Shown piece after piece: positions 6,824-13,434 of a DNA stretch of 13,475 nucleotides (positions are counted from its first letter, which is position 1; every line of letters starts with the position of its first letter). The DNA is from Bacteroidales bacterium (GTDB lineage: Bacteria; Bacteroidota; Bacteroidia; Bacteroidales; UBA7960): the NCBI GenBank assembly GCA_007123065.1, contig SKSI01000195.1, positions 1 to 13,475 of the forward strand, read 5' to 3'. Position numbers and translations under genes: made by a program. A model generated the notes under the pieces. The model worked only from the letters and a program-made list of their open reading frames with translations. It was not told the DNA's origin and did no database searches.

Positions 6824-8338
6824 TCACTCCTTCAGGAACTTCATAATTTCCTCAACGTACTTTCTGTCGTTATAAAGCCTTGGAACTTTGTTCTGTCCGC
6901 CGATCCTCCCTTTTGCTTTCAACCATCCGAAGAAGGTATTTTTTGGTACACTGACAACTTTCGGTTTTTGCAACATCAGGTCACCACTTCTTTTGGCTTC
7001 ATAGTCGGAGTTTAGTTTTTTGAGTTCATCATCAAGAATTTTTATAAAATCATCCAGGTTTTCCGGTTCTCTTTCAAACTCGATGATGTACTCGTGTGCG
7101 GCAGTTTCATTGTTTTTAAGGTAAACAGGTGCTGCTGTGTATTCAGCTATTATGGCGCCTGACTTTTCACAGGCGGTCTTTAAGGCAGTATCTGTATTAT
7201 CAACGATTAATTCTTCCCCAAATGCATTGATGAAGCTTGTTGTACGTCCGGAAATCTTGATACGGTGGGGATTTAGGCTGGTAAACCTGACTGTGTCGCC
7301 GATCAGATAGCGCCAGAGACCGGCATTTGTGCTGATGACGATGGCATAGTTGGTGCCGGTTTGAACCTCTGCCAGGGGCAACACCGTGGGATTATCTTTT
7401 CCAAATTCATCCATTGGAATGAATTCAAAGAAAATCCCATAATCAAGCATCAGCAACATATCATTACCTTCTTTCCTGTCCTGAATTCCGAAAAAGCCTT
7501 CAGAAGCGTTGTATGTTTCCATGTAGCGCATATCCGGTGATGGCAGGATTTGATCATATTGGCTTTTGTAGGGGTCAAAATTAACACCTCCGTGAATGAA
7601 CACCTCCATCCTGGGCCAGACCTCAAGAATGTTGTTGCGGCCGGTTATCTCCAGAATCCGTTTCATCAATACCAGGTTCCATGAAGGAACGCCACTGACA
7701 TTGGTGACATTTTCCCCAAAAGTGGCGTGTGCCAGCTTGTCCAGTTTCTCTTCCCAGTTGTCAAGCAACGCGATGGAGAGATCCGGAATCCTGTAAAAAT
7801 TGCTGTAGGATGGGGCATTCTGCAACAAAACAGCCGACAGGTCCCCAACAAATGCTTTGTTATTGTATTCACTGACCTTATGGCTTCCGCCCATAATGAG
7901 ACCCTTGCCGTCAAAAATGCCTGTGTCCGGATAATTGTTGCAATACAAGGTCAAAACATCTTTACCTGCCTTGTAATGACAGGTTGTGAGCGACTCCTTA
8001 CTGATAGGGATGAATTTGCTTCTGTCACCGGTAGTTCCTGAGGATTTTGCAAACCATCTGATGTCCGAAGGCCACAGGATGTTTTGCTCCCCCTTTAACA
8101 TACGCTCAACAAAAGGCCTGACATCCTGATAGTTTTGCAAAGGCACTCTTTCCCGGAAATCTTCATAGCTTTTGATTTGATCGTATTTATACTTTTTGCC
8201 CCACTCGGTGTTGCGTGCCTTAAAAAGTAAGTCAATAAGCAGTTGATCCTGAATCTTTGTTGGGCTGGACCTGAATTGTTCGATTCGGGACATCCTTCTC
8301 TTGAAATACCAGGAAATAAAACTGTTTATGAGTGACAT
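6824..8338 (-). CDS. GH3 family acyl-adenylate/amido synthetase-like protein
   Basis: The 504-residue product belongs to the GH3 family, part of the acyl-adenylate-forming (ANL) superfamily. Plant members adenylate indole-acetate, jasmonate or benzoates and join them to amino acids. Visible motifs are the phosphate-binding loop AKSSGTTGDRSKFIP (97-111, SSGTTG 99-104), YNASEGFFGIQ at 276-286 (the family Tyr-x-x-Ser-Glu nucleotide motif), GLWRYLIGDTVRF at 340-352, and SGRTTSFINAFGEEL at 363-377 near the hinge to the C-terminal domain. All nucleotide-binding motifs look intact, so the protein is probably an active adenylating enzyme. Bacteroidota commonly carry such genes, but the acyl substrate and acceptor are not known to me, and the neighbours give no clue. 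It faces away from the sensor kinase gene across a shared 187-bp region and ends 95 bp before the deoxynucleoside kinase gene. Confidence 0.93.
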   Translation of the reverse strand: MSLINSFISWYFKRRMSRIEQFRSSPTKIQDQLLIDLLFKARNTEWGKKYKYDQIKSYEDFRERVPLQNYQDVRPFVERMLKGEQNILWPSDIRWFAKSSGTTGDRSKFIPISKESLTTCHYKAGKDVLTLYCNNYPDTGIFDGKGLIMGGSHKVSEYNNKAFVGDLSAVLLQNAPSYSNFYRIPDLSIALLDNWEEKLDKLAHATFGENVTNVSGVPSWNLVLMKRILEITGRNNILEVWPRMEVFIHGGVNFDPYKSQYDQILPSPDMRYMETYNASEGFFGIQDRKEGNDMLLMLDYGIFFEFIPMDEFGKDNPTVLPLAEVQTGTNYAIVISTNAGLWRYLIGDTVRFTSLNPHRIKISGRTTSFINAFGEELIVDNTDTALKTACEKSGAIIAEYTAAPVYLKNNETAAHEYIIEFEREPENLDDFIKILDDELKKLNSDYEAKRSGDLMLQKPKVVSVPKNTFFGWLKAKGRIGGQNKVPRLYNDRKYVEEIMKFLKE

Positions 8339-8386
8339 CTGAATTGGTTTCTTGGTAATTTATGTGGCTTTTTTTATTGACAGATG

Positions 8387-8394
8387 CAAAAATA
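8387..8394 (-). promoter_or_regulatory. Candidate -7 promoter element for the GH3 gene
   Basis: The minus strand reads TATTTTTG, an exact match to TAnnTTTG, and would give a leader of about 40 nt before the ATG at 8338. No TTTG is found at the -33 position, so support is partial. Confidence 0.35.
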
Positions 8395-8484
8395 AGCATA
8401 ATCAGGGGATGTTTGTTTAATTTTGTTGAAAACAGTTTGACCTTATCGCGTAAGATGATCTATATATAGTGCTGTTTTTTTTTA

Positions 8485-8492
8485 TATTTTTG
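8485..8492 (+). promoter_or_regulatory. Candidate -7 promoter element for the kinase-led cluster
   Basis: TATTTTTG matches TAnnTTTG exactly and would start transcription near 8499, about 27 nt before the TTG start at 8526. No TTTG lies 19-21 bases upstream; that region instead holds ctatatatag (8460-8469), an AT palindrome. A weak or factor-dependent promoter is possible. The element lies within a T-run, so chance is a real alternative. Confidence 0.33.
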
Positions 8493-8525
8493 AAGGGTCA
8501 TAAAAATATATAATCCAGACAAAGA

Positions 8526-10067
8526 TTGGGATTCATTAAAAAAATAACCGGACTCCAGATCTATTCTCGCAAGCAGCAGTGGAAACTTTATCTGTTGGGC
8601 TTTGCGGCATTGATTGTGCTTGCTTCGTTATATTATACCGACACGATGGTTCGAAAGATTGCCCGCGATGAAAGACAGCGTGTTGAGTTGTGGGTGGATG
8701 CAATCAGAAAAAGGGAAAGCCTTTTGCGCGACAGTGAACGGTTGTTTGCCGTTATTCAGAATGAAGAGGCAGAACGGGTTGAACTGATCAAGCAGGTATA
8801 CAGCAGGCTTAATATGGATGATATCGATCAGGGTGCATTAACACTATATACCAATATTCTTTATAGCAATACAACCATTCCGCTGGTACTAACCGACGAA
8901 GAGGGTGAAGTAATATCAACCAGCAACCTTGATGAACGTTTCTCCAACTATAGAAGGTTAGAGGGAGAACTTGCCGATTATCTTTCTAAATACCCGCCTC
9001 TTACCTTCTCTATTATTGGCGGTTACCGGTATATCTATTATCAGGATTCCAAAGTCTTTACCGAATTGCGTGACATCATGAATGATCTGATAGATACTTT
9101 TCTGTCAGATCTTGTTGTAAACTCTTCCGCTAATGTTCCTGTGATTGTTGTTGCTGCCTCCAATAAAGAACTTATTGCACACGGCAACATTCAGGGTGTT
9201 GATTTTCATGATGAACAACAGGTTCAGGATATGATCGCGTCAATGACCGGAAAAAACCGATATCTGGATGTGCATCTGCCAACTTATGGTCTGTGTTATG
9301 TTTACTATACCAACTCTTTCCTGCTGACACAGCTAAGATATTATCCGGTTTTGCAACTTCTGGCAATCAGCATCCTGCTTTTTGTCGCCTATATGTTGTT
9401 CAGCATTGCAAGGAATGCCGAACAAAACCAGGTTTGGGTTGGTATGTCAAAAGAAACAGCTCATCAGTTGGGTACGCCGCTGTCATCACTCATTGCCTGG
9501 GTGGAGATGCTGAAGCTGAAAGGTGTGGATGATGAAACCATCAAGGATATTTCCAAGGATGTACAGCGTCTTGAAAACATTACCGAACGGTTTTCAAAGA
9601 TTGGCTCACCACCAAAGTTAACCGCATCTGATGTTGTTGCTCCGGTTGTTGAAGTGCTCGAATACATGAAAAGGCGCACCTCACGAAAGGTTTCGTTTAA
9701 GCTTGCTGTACCGGACAATGAGGTGATTGTGCCCCACAACAGCAACCTGCTTGGCTGGGTGGTAGAAAATATCATTAAGAATGCCATTGACGCTATGAAA
9801 GGCAAAGGGCAAATATATATTTCTATTGAGGACCAACACAAAGAAGTGATTGTTGATATATCTGACGACGGCAAAGGAATTCCATCTTCGCAGCAAAAGG
9901 CGATCTTCAATCCGGGATACTCAAGCAAAAAGAGTGGCTGGGGTTTGGGTTTATCGTTAAGTAAGAGGATCGTTGAAAATTATCACGGAGGTAAGCTTTT
10001 TGTAAAGCACTCTGTTGTTAATCAAGGTACTACATTCAGAATTATTTTAAAAAAACAAATAGCATGA
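8526..10067 (+). CDS. Membrane-bound sensor histidine kinase
   Basis: The 513-residue protein has a first transmembrane helix at about 20-39, a periplasmic sensor region of about 230 residues, a second helix at about 273-294 (VLQLLAISILLFVAYMLF), then a cytoplasmic kinase core. The H-box MSKETAHQLGTPLSSL places the phospho-accepting His at 313. The ATPase domain shows an N-box (NIIKNAIDAM, 415-424), G1 (DDGKG, 447-451) and G2 (GWGLGLSLSK, 471-480), all intact. The start is a TTG. A TAA stop lies in frame at 8511-8513, and the first in-frame ATG would remove the first transmembrane helix, so TTG is the sensible choice. No response regulator is adjacent, making it an orphan kinase here. The LolA-like gene follows after 4 bp, which suggests that the sensor is co-expressed with the envelope genes downstream. 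Confidence 0.93.
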   Translation: MGFIKKITGLQIYSRKQQWKLYLLGFAALIVLASLYYTDTMVRKIARDERQRVELWVDAIRKRESLLRDSERLFAVIQNEEAERVELIKQVYSRLNMDDIDQGALTLYTNILYSNTTIPLVLTDEEGEVISTSNLDERFSNYRRLEGELADYLSKYPPLTFSIIGGYRYIYYQDSKVFTELRDIMNDLIDTFLSDLVVNSSANVPVIVVAASNKELIAHGNIQGVDFHDEQQVQDMIASMTGKNRYLDVHLPTYGLCYVYYTNSFLLTQLRYYPVLQLLAISILLFVAYMLFSIARNAEQNQVWVGMSKETAHQLGTPLSSLIAWVEMLKLKGVDDETIKDISKDVQRLENITERFSKIGSPPKLTASDVVAPVVEVLEYMKRRTSRKVSFKLAVPDNEVIVPHNSNLLGWVVENIIKNAIDAMKGKGQIYISIEDQHKEVIVDISDDGKGIPSSQQKAIFNPGYSSKKSGWGLGLSLSKRIVENYHGGKLFVKHSVVNQGTTFRIILKKQIA

Positions 10068-10071
10068 TCTT

Positions 10072-10782
10072 ATGAGAAACAGGCTTTTTTTCCTTATCTT
10101 AATCCCGGTTGTATTATTTACTACGGCCTTTTCGCTGATGGGGGTTGATCGCATCATGCTGAAGATGGAAAGCCAAAGCCTGCAGTCAGGGAAAACGGCT
10201 GTTGTACATGCCGAGCTGTTTTACCAGGCTTTGGATGGGAAACTGATTACACGGATGGGAGCGCCTTTGAAGCAGGTTATGATCACAAACCGCCAGGGTG
10301 AATTGACCATTTATGATCAGGAAAAGCACACCGTGTATCGCACACAAGGCTTCGAATATAGTTCTGAAAACAACCTGATTTTTTTCTTTTTAACAGGGAA
10401 AACCCAGGACCTCGGACTAAGGGATATGGGCTTTTCCCCAGTGAGACCAGAATTTAAAGATGGTCTTCTTATTACTGAGTGGATACCACCCGGTTCAGTC
10501 AGTCATCTTTTTTCAAAAATTGAAATAGTTCACGAAGATCAACTGCCTATCTATGCCGGTTATTATGATGCCGGAGGGAACCTGATCCGCAGGGTTTATT
10601 ATTCAAATTTTGAAATATTTGCTGATGTGGTTTTGCCCCTGACAGTTACAGAGTTCAATTACCTTCCTGAAGGGGACTCGATTGTGAACAGGGTCAGATT
10701 TTCTGATGTTAAAACTAACCGCCAGGCAGTGAGTGCCTGGTTTGATTTTGAAATTCCTGATGATGCGCATTATCTTGACTAA
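10072..10782 (+). CDS. LolA-like exported protein (putative lipoprotein carrier fold)
   Basis: The 236-residue product has an N-terminal signal peptide or anchor (about 1-23, RLFFLILIPVVLFTTAFSL). The mature part is rich in beta strands. It shows the layout of the LolA/LolB fold: KTAVVHAELFYQ (41-52), a segment about a surface exposed to a base or hydrophobic load (LKQVMITNRQGELTIYDQEKHTVYR, given here as 66-90), and a C-terminal VRFSDVKTNRQAV followed by WFDFEIPDDA (208-232). That ending resembles the closing strands of outer-membrane lipoprotein carrier and DUF4292-like proteins. No lipobox Cys is present, so it would be a soluble periplasmic protein or one held by its N-terminal helix. It lies 4 bp after the histidine kinase gene and overlaps the exported YidD gene. 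Assignment to the LolA superfamily is from overall pattern, not a decisive motif; the ligand is unknown. Confidence 0.6.
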   Translation: MRNRLFFLILIPVVLFTTAFSLMGVDRIMLKMESQSLQSGKTAVVHAELFYQALDGKLITRMGAPLKQVMITNRQGELTIYDQEKHTVYRTQGFEYSSENNLIFFFLTGKTQDLGLRDMGFSPVRPEFKDGLLITEWIPPGSVSHLFSKIEIVHEDQLPIYAGYYDAGGNLIRRVYYSNFEIFADVVLPLTVTEFNYLPEGDSIVNRVRFSDVKTNRQAVSAWFDFEIPDDAHYLD

Positions 10783-11233
10783 ATTGGTTTTTATCTTCAG
10801 TTGTTTTTCTGCTCTGCTTTCTGCAGATATCGCAGGGCAAGAGCCCGCTGTGTCAGAAAGTGAGCTTCTGGCTGCCCATTTTGTTTTGGAAGCTGCTGAT
10901 AGTAAGCAAGAAATCACCTTTCTGCTACCTCGCAGCGACCGCTTCACGGCACGATACAATCCTGTTACACTCACATTTTCAGGACTAATGTACATTTATC
11001 AACGTTTTATTTCCCCCCAGCTACCGTCAGAATGCCTGTATCATCCATCCTGCTCTTCGTTCAGTAAATCGTTGATCAGAGAGTACGGACTTGTTAGAGG
11101 ACTGGTCGGAACTGCCGATCGGCTAATCCGTTGCAACAGAGTGGCGGCAATGGATATTCATCCCCTGATGATTATTGAGCAGAGTGGTAAAGTCCATGAG
11201 CAGACGGATATATACGGAAAACAAAAAAAATGA
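10760..11233 (+). CDS. YidD-domain protein with N-terminal signal peptide and extension
   Basis: YidD is a small inner-membrane-associated factor (about 85 residues) that helps the YidC insertase. Here the YidD core lies at about 76-126 of a 157-residue protein. YIYQRFISPQLPSECLYHP corresponds to the YQ..ISP..G..CRF.P segment, then SCSSFSKSLIREYG, and ADRLIRC. The three conserved Cys are present (92, 98, 125). The usual C-terminal HPGG-type tail is replaced by AAMDIHPLMII. Before the core are a hydrophobic signal sequence (about 1-22) and some 50 extra residues, so this version is probably exported, unlike classical YidD. I chose the ATG at 10760 (a second ATG follows at 10763); an upstream GTG at 10733 would put nine extra residues before the signal. 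The gene overlaps the LolA-like gene by 23 bp, and its stop overlaps the next start (ATGA). Confidence 0.8.
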   Translation: MMRIILTKLVFIFSCFSALLSADIAGQEPAVSESELLAAHFVLEAADSKQEITFLLPRSDRFTARYNPVTLTFSGLMYIYQRFISPQLPSECLYHPSCSSFSKSLIREYGLVRGLVGTADRLIRCNRVAAMDIHPLMIIEQSGKVHEQTDIYGKQKK

Positions 11234-12114
11234 AATACTGTATTGCTCTTATAGTCCTGCTTCTGGTATTTTCGTTTTTTCCTGTACAGGCTGCTTTGCG
11301 GTTAGATGGTCAGGATCAGGAATTGCGTACGGAGCTTGACTTTATCCTTCATTTGATCACACGGGAAGACTATGATGCCAGTCTGTACTTGCTTGAGCGC
11401 ATCGGCGATGCAGGTCGTGACTGGAGCGATTCTTTGAACTTTCTCAGTGGCTGGGTTATGTATCGCCAGAAAAATCTTGAATTATCAGCAAATAAACTAT
11501 TGAAAGTAGGGAAGGAGAGTCCCGTTTTTTATAAGTCACATTTTTTTGGGGCCTACAACCTGGCACATATCGGACAGCATCAGGAGGCGCAAAAGGTGTT
11601 GTATAATATCCCCGTTGCTTCCGGCTCCATGCACGAAGCTTTGCGATGCCTCCAGTTGAGTGGTTTGGCATTGTTGCAAAATGATCTTGATGAATATTTT
11701 AAGTATTCTATGTCCTTTGTCGGCGAACACCATGTAATGGTTGAGCAGGAGCGTAATATGGAAAGTCACAGGCGCCGTTTAGAGGAGGCCAGAACACCCA
11801 GCCCGTTAGTGGCTGGAATGCTTTCTGCTGCTGTGCCTGGATTGGGAAGAATATATGCCGGGAAAACATCCGAAGGAATTATCAGCTTTTTGTATGTGGC
11901 TGCTCTGGGTTTTACCAGTTATGATTTTTACAGGGGAGGAGGCGCAAAAAGCCCGATGTTTATAATTTCAGCAGGGGTCACCGGTTTGTTTTATGCCGGA
12001 AATATTGCAGGCAGTGCAGTAGCTGTGCGCCGCAAGAATCAGGAGTTCAGATATGAAATGGAACAACGTATTTTGTTTGACATGCATATTCCTTTGCGCA
12101 ACGCATTCAATTGA
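11230..12114 (+). CDS. Exported TPR-like protein with C-terminal PGxGxxYAG hydrophobic hairpin
   Basis: The 294-residue product starts with a signal peptide (about 1-21, ending FFPVQA). Residues about 30-185 are all-helical with a TPR-like rhythm (FLSGWVMYRQKNLELSANKL and AYNLAHIGQHQEAQKVL). The C-terminal part (about 192-268) is hydrophobic and opens with AAVPGLGRIYAGKTSEGI (PGLGRIYAG 203-211), then two further hydrophobic segments (FLYVAALGFTSYDF and FIISAGVTGLFYAGNIAGSAV). The PGxGxxYAG entry to a hydrophobic hairpin recalls TM2-type and DUF5683-type membrane proteins. Orientation would be a periplasmic TPR part tethered to the inner membrane. The start overlaps the YidD stop (ATGA), indicating translational coupling, and its last 62 bp overlap the next gene, which has the same architecture. 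I do not recognise a specific function. Confidence 0.75.
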   Translation: MKYCIALIVLLLVFSFFPVQAALRLDGQDQELRTELDFILHLITREDYDASLYLLERIGDAGRDWSDSLNFLSGWVMYRQKNLELSANKLLKVGKESPVFYKSHFFGAYNLAHIGQHQEAQKVLYNIPVASGSMHEALRCLQLSGLALLQNDLDEYFKYSMSFVGEHHVMVEQERNMESHRRRLEEARTPSPLVAGMLSAAVPGLGRIYAGKTSEGIISFLYVAALGFTSYDFYRGGGAKSPMFIISAGVTGLFYAGNIAGSAVAVRRKNQEFRYEMEQRILFDMHIPLRNAFN

Positions 12115-12946
12115 AAAGTTGTCTGCTGCGGAGGATGTTTTTGAAAAAGCAAACACATTGTTTGCTGATGGGTATTTTTTTGAAGCTGCCATTGAATATG
12201 AGCGCATCATTTTTCTGTCAGAATCCCCTGAAGTGCGTGTGCAGTCAAATCTGAAAAAAGCGGAGTCCTTAAAACAGCTGGGTTCATTTGGTAAAGCAAG
12301 GAGCGATCTGCAGCGATCCCTGAATTATAGAGGCAATGACTCTTTACGTCTTGAGGTGCTGTACCAATTCGCTTTTTGTTCCTTTATGGCCGGGTTTTCA
12401 TTTGAAGCCTATGCTACTTTGTTGCATTTGCGGAATGTGTTTAAAGAACCCCATGAACACCGGATTTATCTATTGGAATCCCTGGTGCTTACTGATTTAA
12501 TGCACTGGGAGGATCTGCGAAATCATCTCCAAAACTGGATGGTTAATTACGCTGAAAATGAATCATGGACCCAAAAGACTTTGCAGGCCTATGATGACAT
12601 ACTTGATAAAGGTCTGAGAGCGTTGGAAATTGATCCGGAACGGGCGGGGATTTTGTCAACTTTTTTACCCGGTTCCGGACAGTTTTACGCGGGAGAGGCT
12701 GGGTGGGGCATTTTGAACGCTTTTTCTCAGCTTGCATCCCTTGCGGCTTTTGGAGTAATGGTGTATAACGGTTACTACATCGCTTCCTTTTTTGCCGGTT
12801 TGGGTCCGTTTCAGTCGTTTTATTTTGGTGGGATCCGTCAGGCAGGTGATTTGGCGACCAAAAACAAGAATAGCCGTCTGAATGAACTTCAGACGGCTCT
12901 CGCTCAATTTTTCTTTGAAGTGGAAGCCGGGCTTCTGGATTATTAG
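12053..12946 (+). CDS. Second exported TPR-like protein with PGxGxxYAG hydrophobic hairpin
   Basis: The 297-residue product has a signal peptide (about 1-25, MKWNNVFCLTCIFLCATHS then LSA), a TPR-like helical region (about 27-185: ANTLFADGYFFEAAIEYERI is a good TPR-like helix pair) and a C-terminal hydrophobic part opening with TFLPGSGQFYAGEAGWGI (PGSGQFYAG 206-214). The layout repeats that of the preceding gene, and both are probably diverged tandem paralogues. The start overlaps the preceding gene by 62 bp; no later in-frame ATG keeps a signal peptide, so the overlap is likely real and most of the signal peptide is dual-coded. Near its 3' end the gene contains a perfect 11-bp inverted repeat (12872-12898). 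Its stop lies 1 bp from the stop of the convergent TM2 gene. No function recognised. Confidence 0.75.
   Translation: MKWNNVFCLTCIFLCATHSIEKLSAAEDVFEKANTLFADGYFFEAAIEYERIIFLSESPEVRVQSNLKKAESLKQLGSFGKARSDLQRSLNYRGNDSLRLEVLYQFAFCSFMAGFSFEAYATLLHLRNVFKEPHEHRIYLLESLVLTDLMHWEDLRNHLQNWMVNYAENESWTQKTLQAYDDILDKGLRALEIDPERAGILSTFLPGSGQFYAGEAGWGILNAFSQLASLAAFGVMVYNGYYIASFFAGLGPFQSFYFGGIRQAGDLATKNKNSRLNELQTALAQFFFEVEAGLLDY
12872..12898 (-). terminator. Intragenic hairpin, probable terminator for the TM2 gene
   Basis: Perfect 11-bp arms (agccgtctgaa, 12872-12882; ttcagacggct, 12888-12898) enclose a 5-base loop. On the minus strand the hairpin begins 50 bases beyond the TM2 stop and is followed at once by the T-rich ATTCTTGTTTTT, the layout of an intrinsic terminator. 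On the plus strand a T-run follows only about 9 bases later, so termination in that direction is less likely. The hairpin lies inside the 3' coding end of the convergent plus-strand gene because the two stops are 1 bp apart. Confidence 0.6.
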
Positions 12947-12947
12947 C

Positions 12948-13355
12948 CTACCACATAAAGAATCTAGGATTGTTAACGTATTGACTGATATCATCGTTGA
13001 TCAGTCCGATCAGTAGCAAGACCCAGTCAACAAAGGCAATAATGCCACATCCACCTGCAGTAAGGATATAACCGATAATTGTACCGGTAGAGGTCCCCAG
13101 ATATGCACGGTGAATACCTAATGGGCCAAGGAACCAAGCCAGGATAAATGCAATCACCGGATCCTTTTCCTGTGCTACGAATGTGGCATTTGCAGCCGTG
13201 GGTGCCATACTGTGCATTGCCAGCATGTCAACCTGTTCTGCTTGCGCAAACATTTGATCAACAGCATCATTGTCAAGATGATACATGCTTGCATTGGCCT
13301 GAGTGCTGAACAAGCCAATGCATAAAAACAACAATGGTAAAAGCGCTTTTTTCAT
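12948..13355 (-). CDS. TM2-domain protein with signal peptide
   Basis: The 135-residue product has a signal peptide (about 1-22, MKKALLPLLFLCIGLFSTQANA), a polar acidic segment (about 24-62, MYHLDNDAVDQMFAQAEQVD), and a TM2 domain (about 65-120). The TM2 signatures are LAWFLGPLGIHRAYLGTST (72-90), matching FLG.fG.HrfYlG, and the second helix with GGCGIIAFVDWVLLLIG (101-117), including the conserved Asp110. TM2 proteins are small two-helix membrane proteins of unknown biochemical role. I used the ATG at 13353-13355; 12 more residues could be read from an upstream ATG at 13391, but these place polar residues before the signal peptide and overlap the promoter candidate at 13389-13396. The stop lies 1 bp from that of the hairpin-protein gene on the other strand. 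Confidence 0.9.
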   Translation of the reverse strand: MKKALLPLLFLCIGLFSTQANASMYHLDNDAVDQMFAQAEQVDMLAMHSMAPTAANATFVAQEKDPVIAFILAWFLGPLGIHRAYLGTSTGTIIGYILTAGGCGIIAFVDWVLLLIGLINDDISQYVNNPRFFMW

Positions 13356-13388
13356 AAAAACCCAAATTTTGGTGGATAAAATACACTT

Positions 13389-13396
13389 CAAATATA
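13389..13396 (-). promoter_or_regulatory. Candidate -7 promoter element for the TM2 gene
   Basis: The minus strand reads TATATTTG, an exact TAnnTTTG match, predicting a start near 13382 and a leader of about 27 nt. No TTTG occurs at the -33 position; that place is taken by the palindrome at 13415-13434. The element also argues for the downstream ATG at 13355 rather than that at 13391. Confidence 0.4.
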
Positions 13397-13414
13397 ATAA
13401 AAAAACAATATTAT

Positions 13415-13434
13415 ATAATATCAGTTGATATTAT
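13415..13434. promoter_or_regulatory. Palindrome upstream of the TM2 gene, possible operator
   Basis: Nine-base arms ataatatca and tgatattat are separated by gt. The site would cover about -33 to -52 relative to the predicted start of the TM2 transcript. Immediately downstream on the same promoter face, atattatataatat (13408-13421) is a second, overlapping perfect palindrome. The sequence is AT-rich, so such symmetry may occur by chance; a regulator site is only a suggestion. Confidence 0.25.

Noticed and set aside
9464..9928. 154-codon minus-strand reading frame opposite the kinase core
   Set aside because: It overlaps the conserved histidine kinase H-box and ATPase motifs and has no family features.
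10733..10759. Upstream GTG start for the exported YidD gene
   Set aside because: It would add nine residues before a good signal peptide and lengthen the overlap with the LolA-like gene; the ATG at 10760 is simpler.
12872..12898. Evidence of gene transfer from Neisseria
   Set aside because: Only the 10-mer matches; the preceding two bases of the extended uptake motif are ta rather than at, and surrounding genes look like Bacteroidota.
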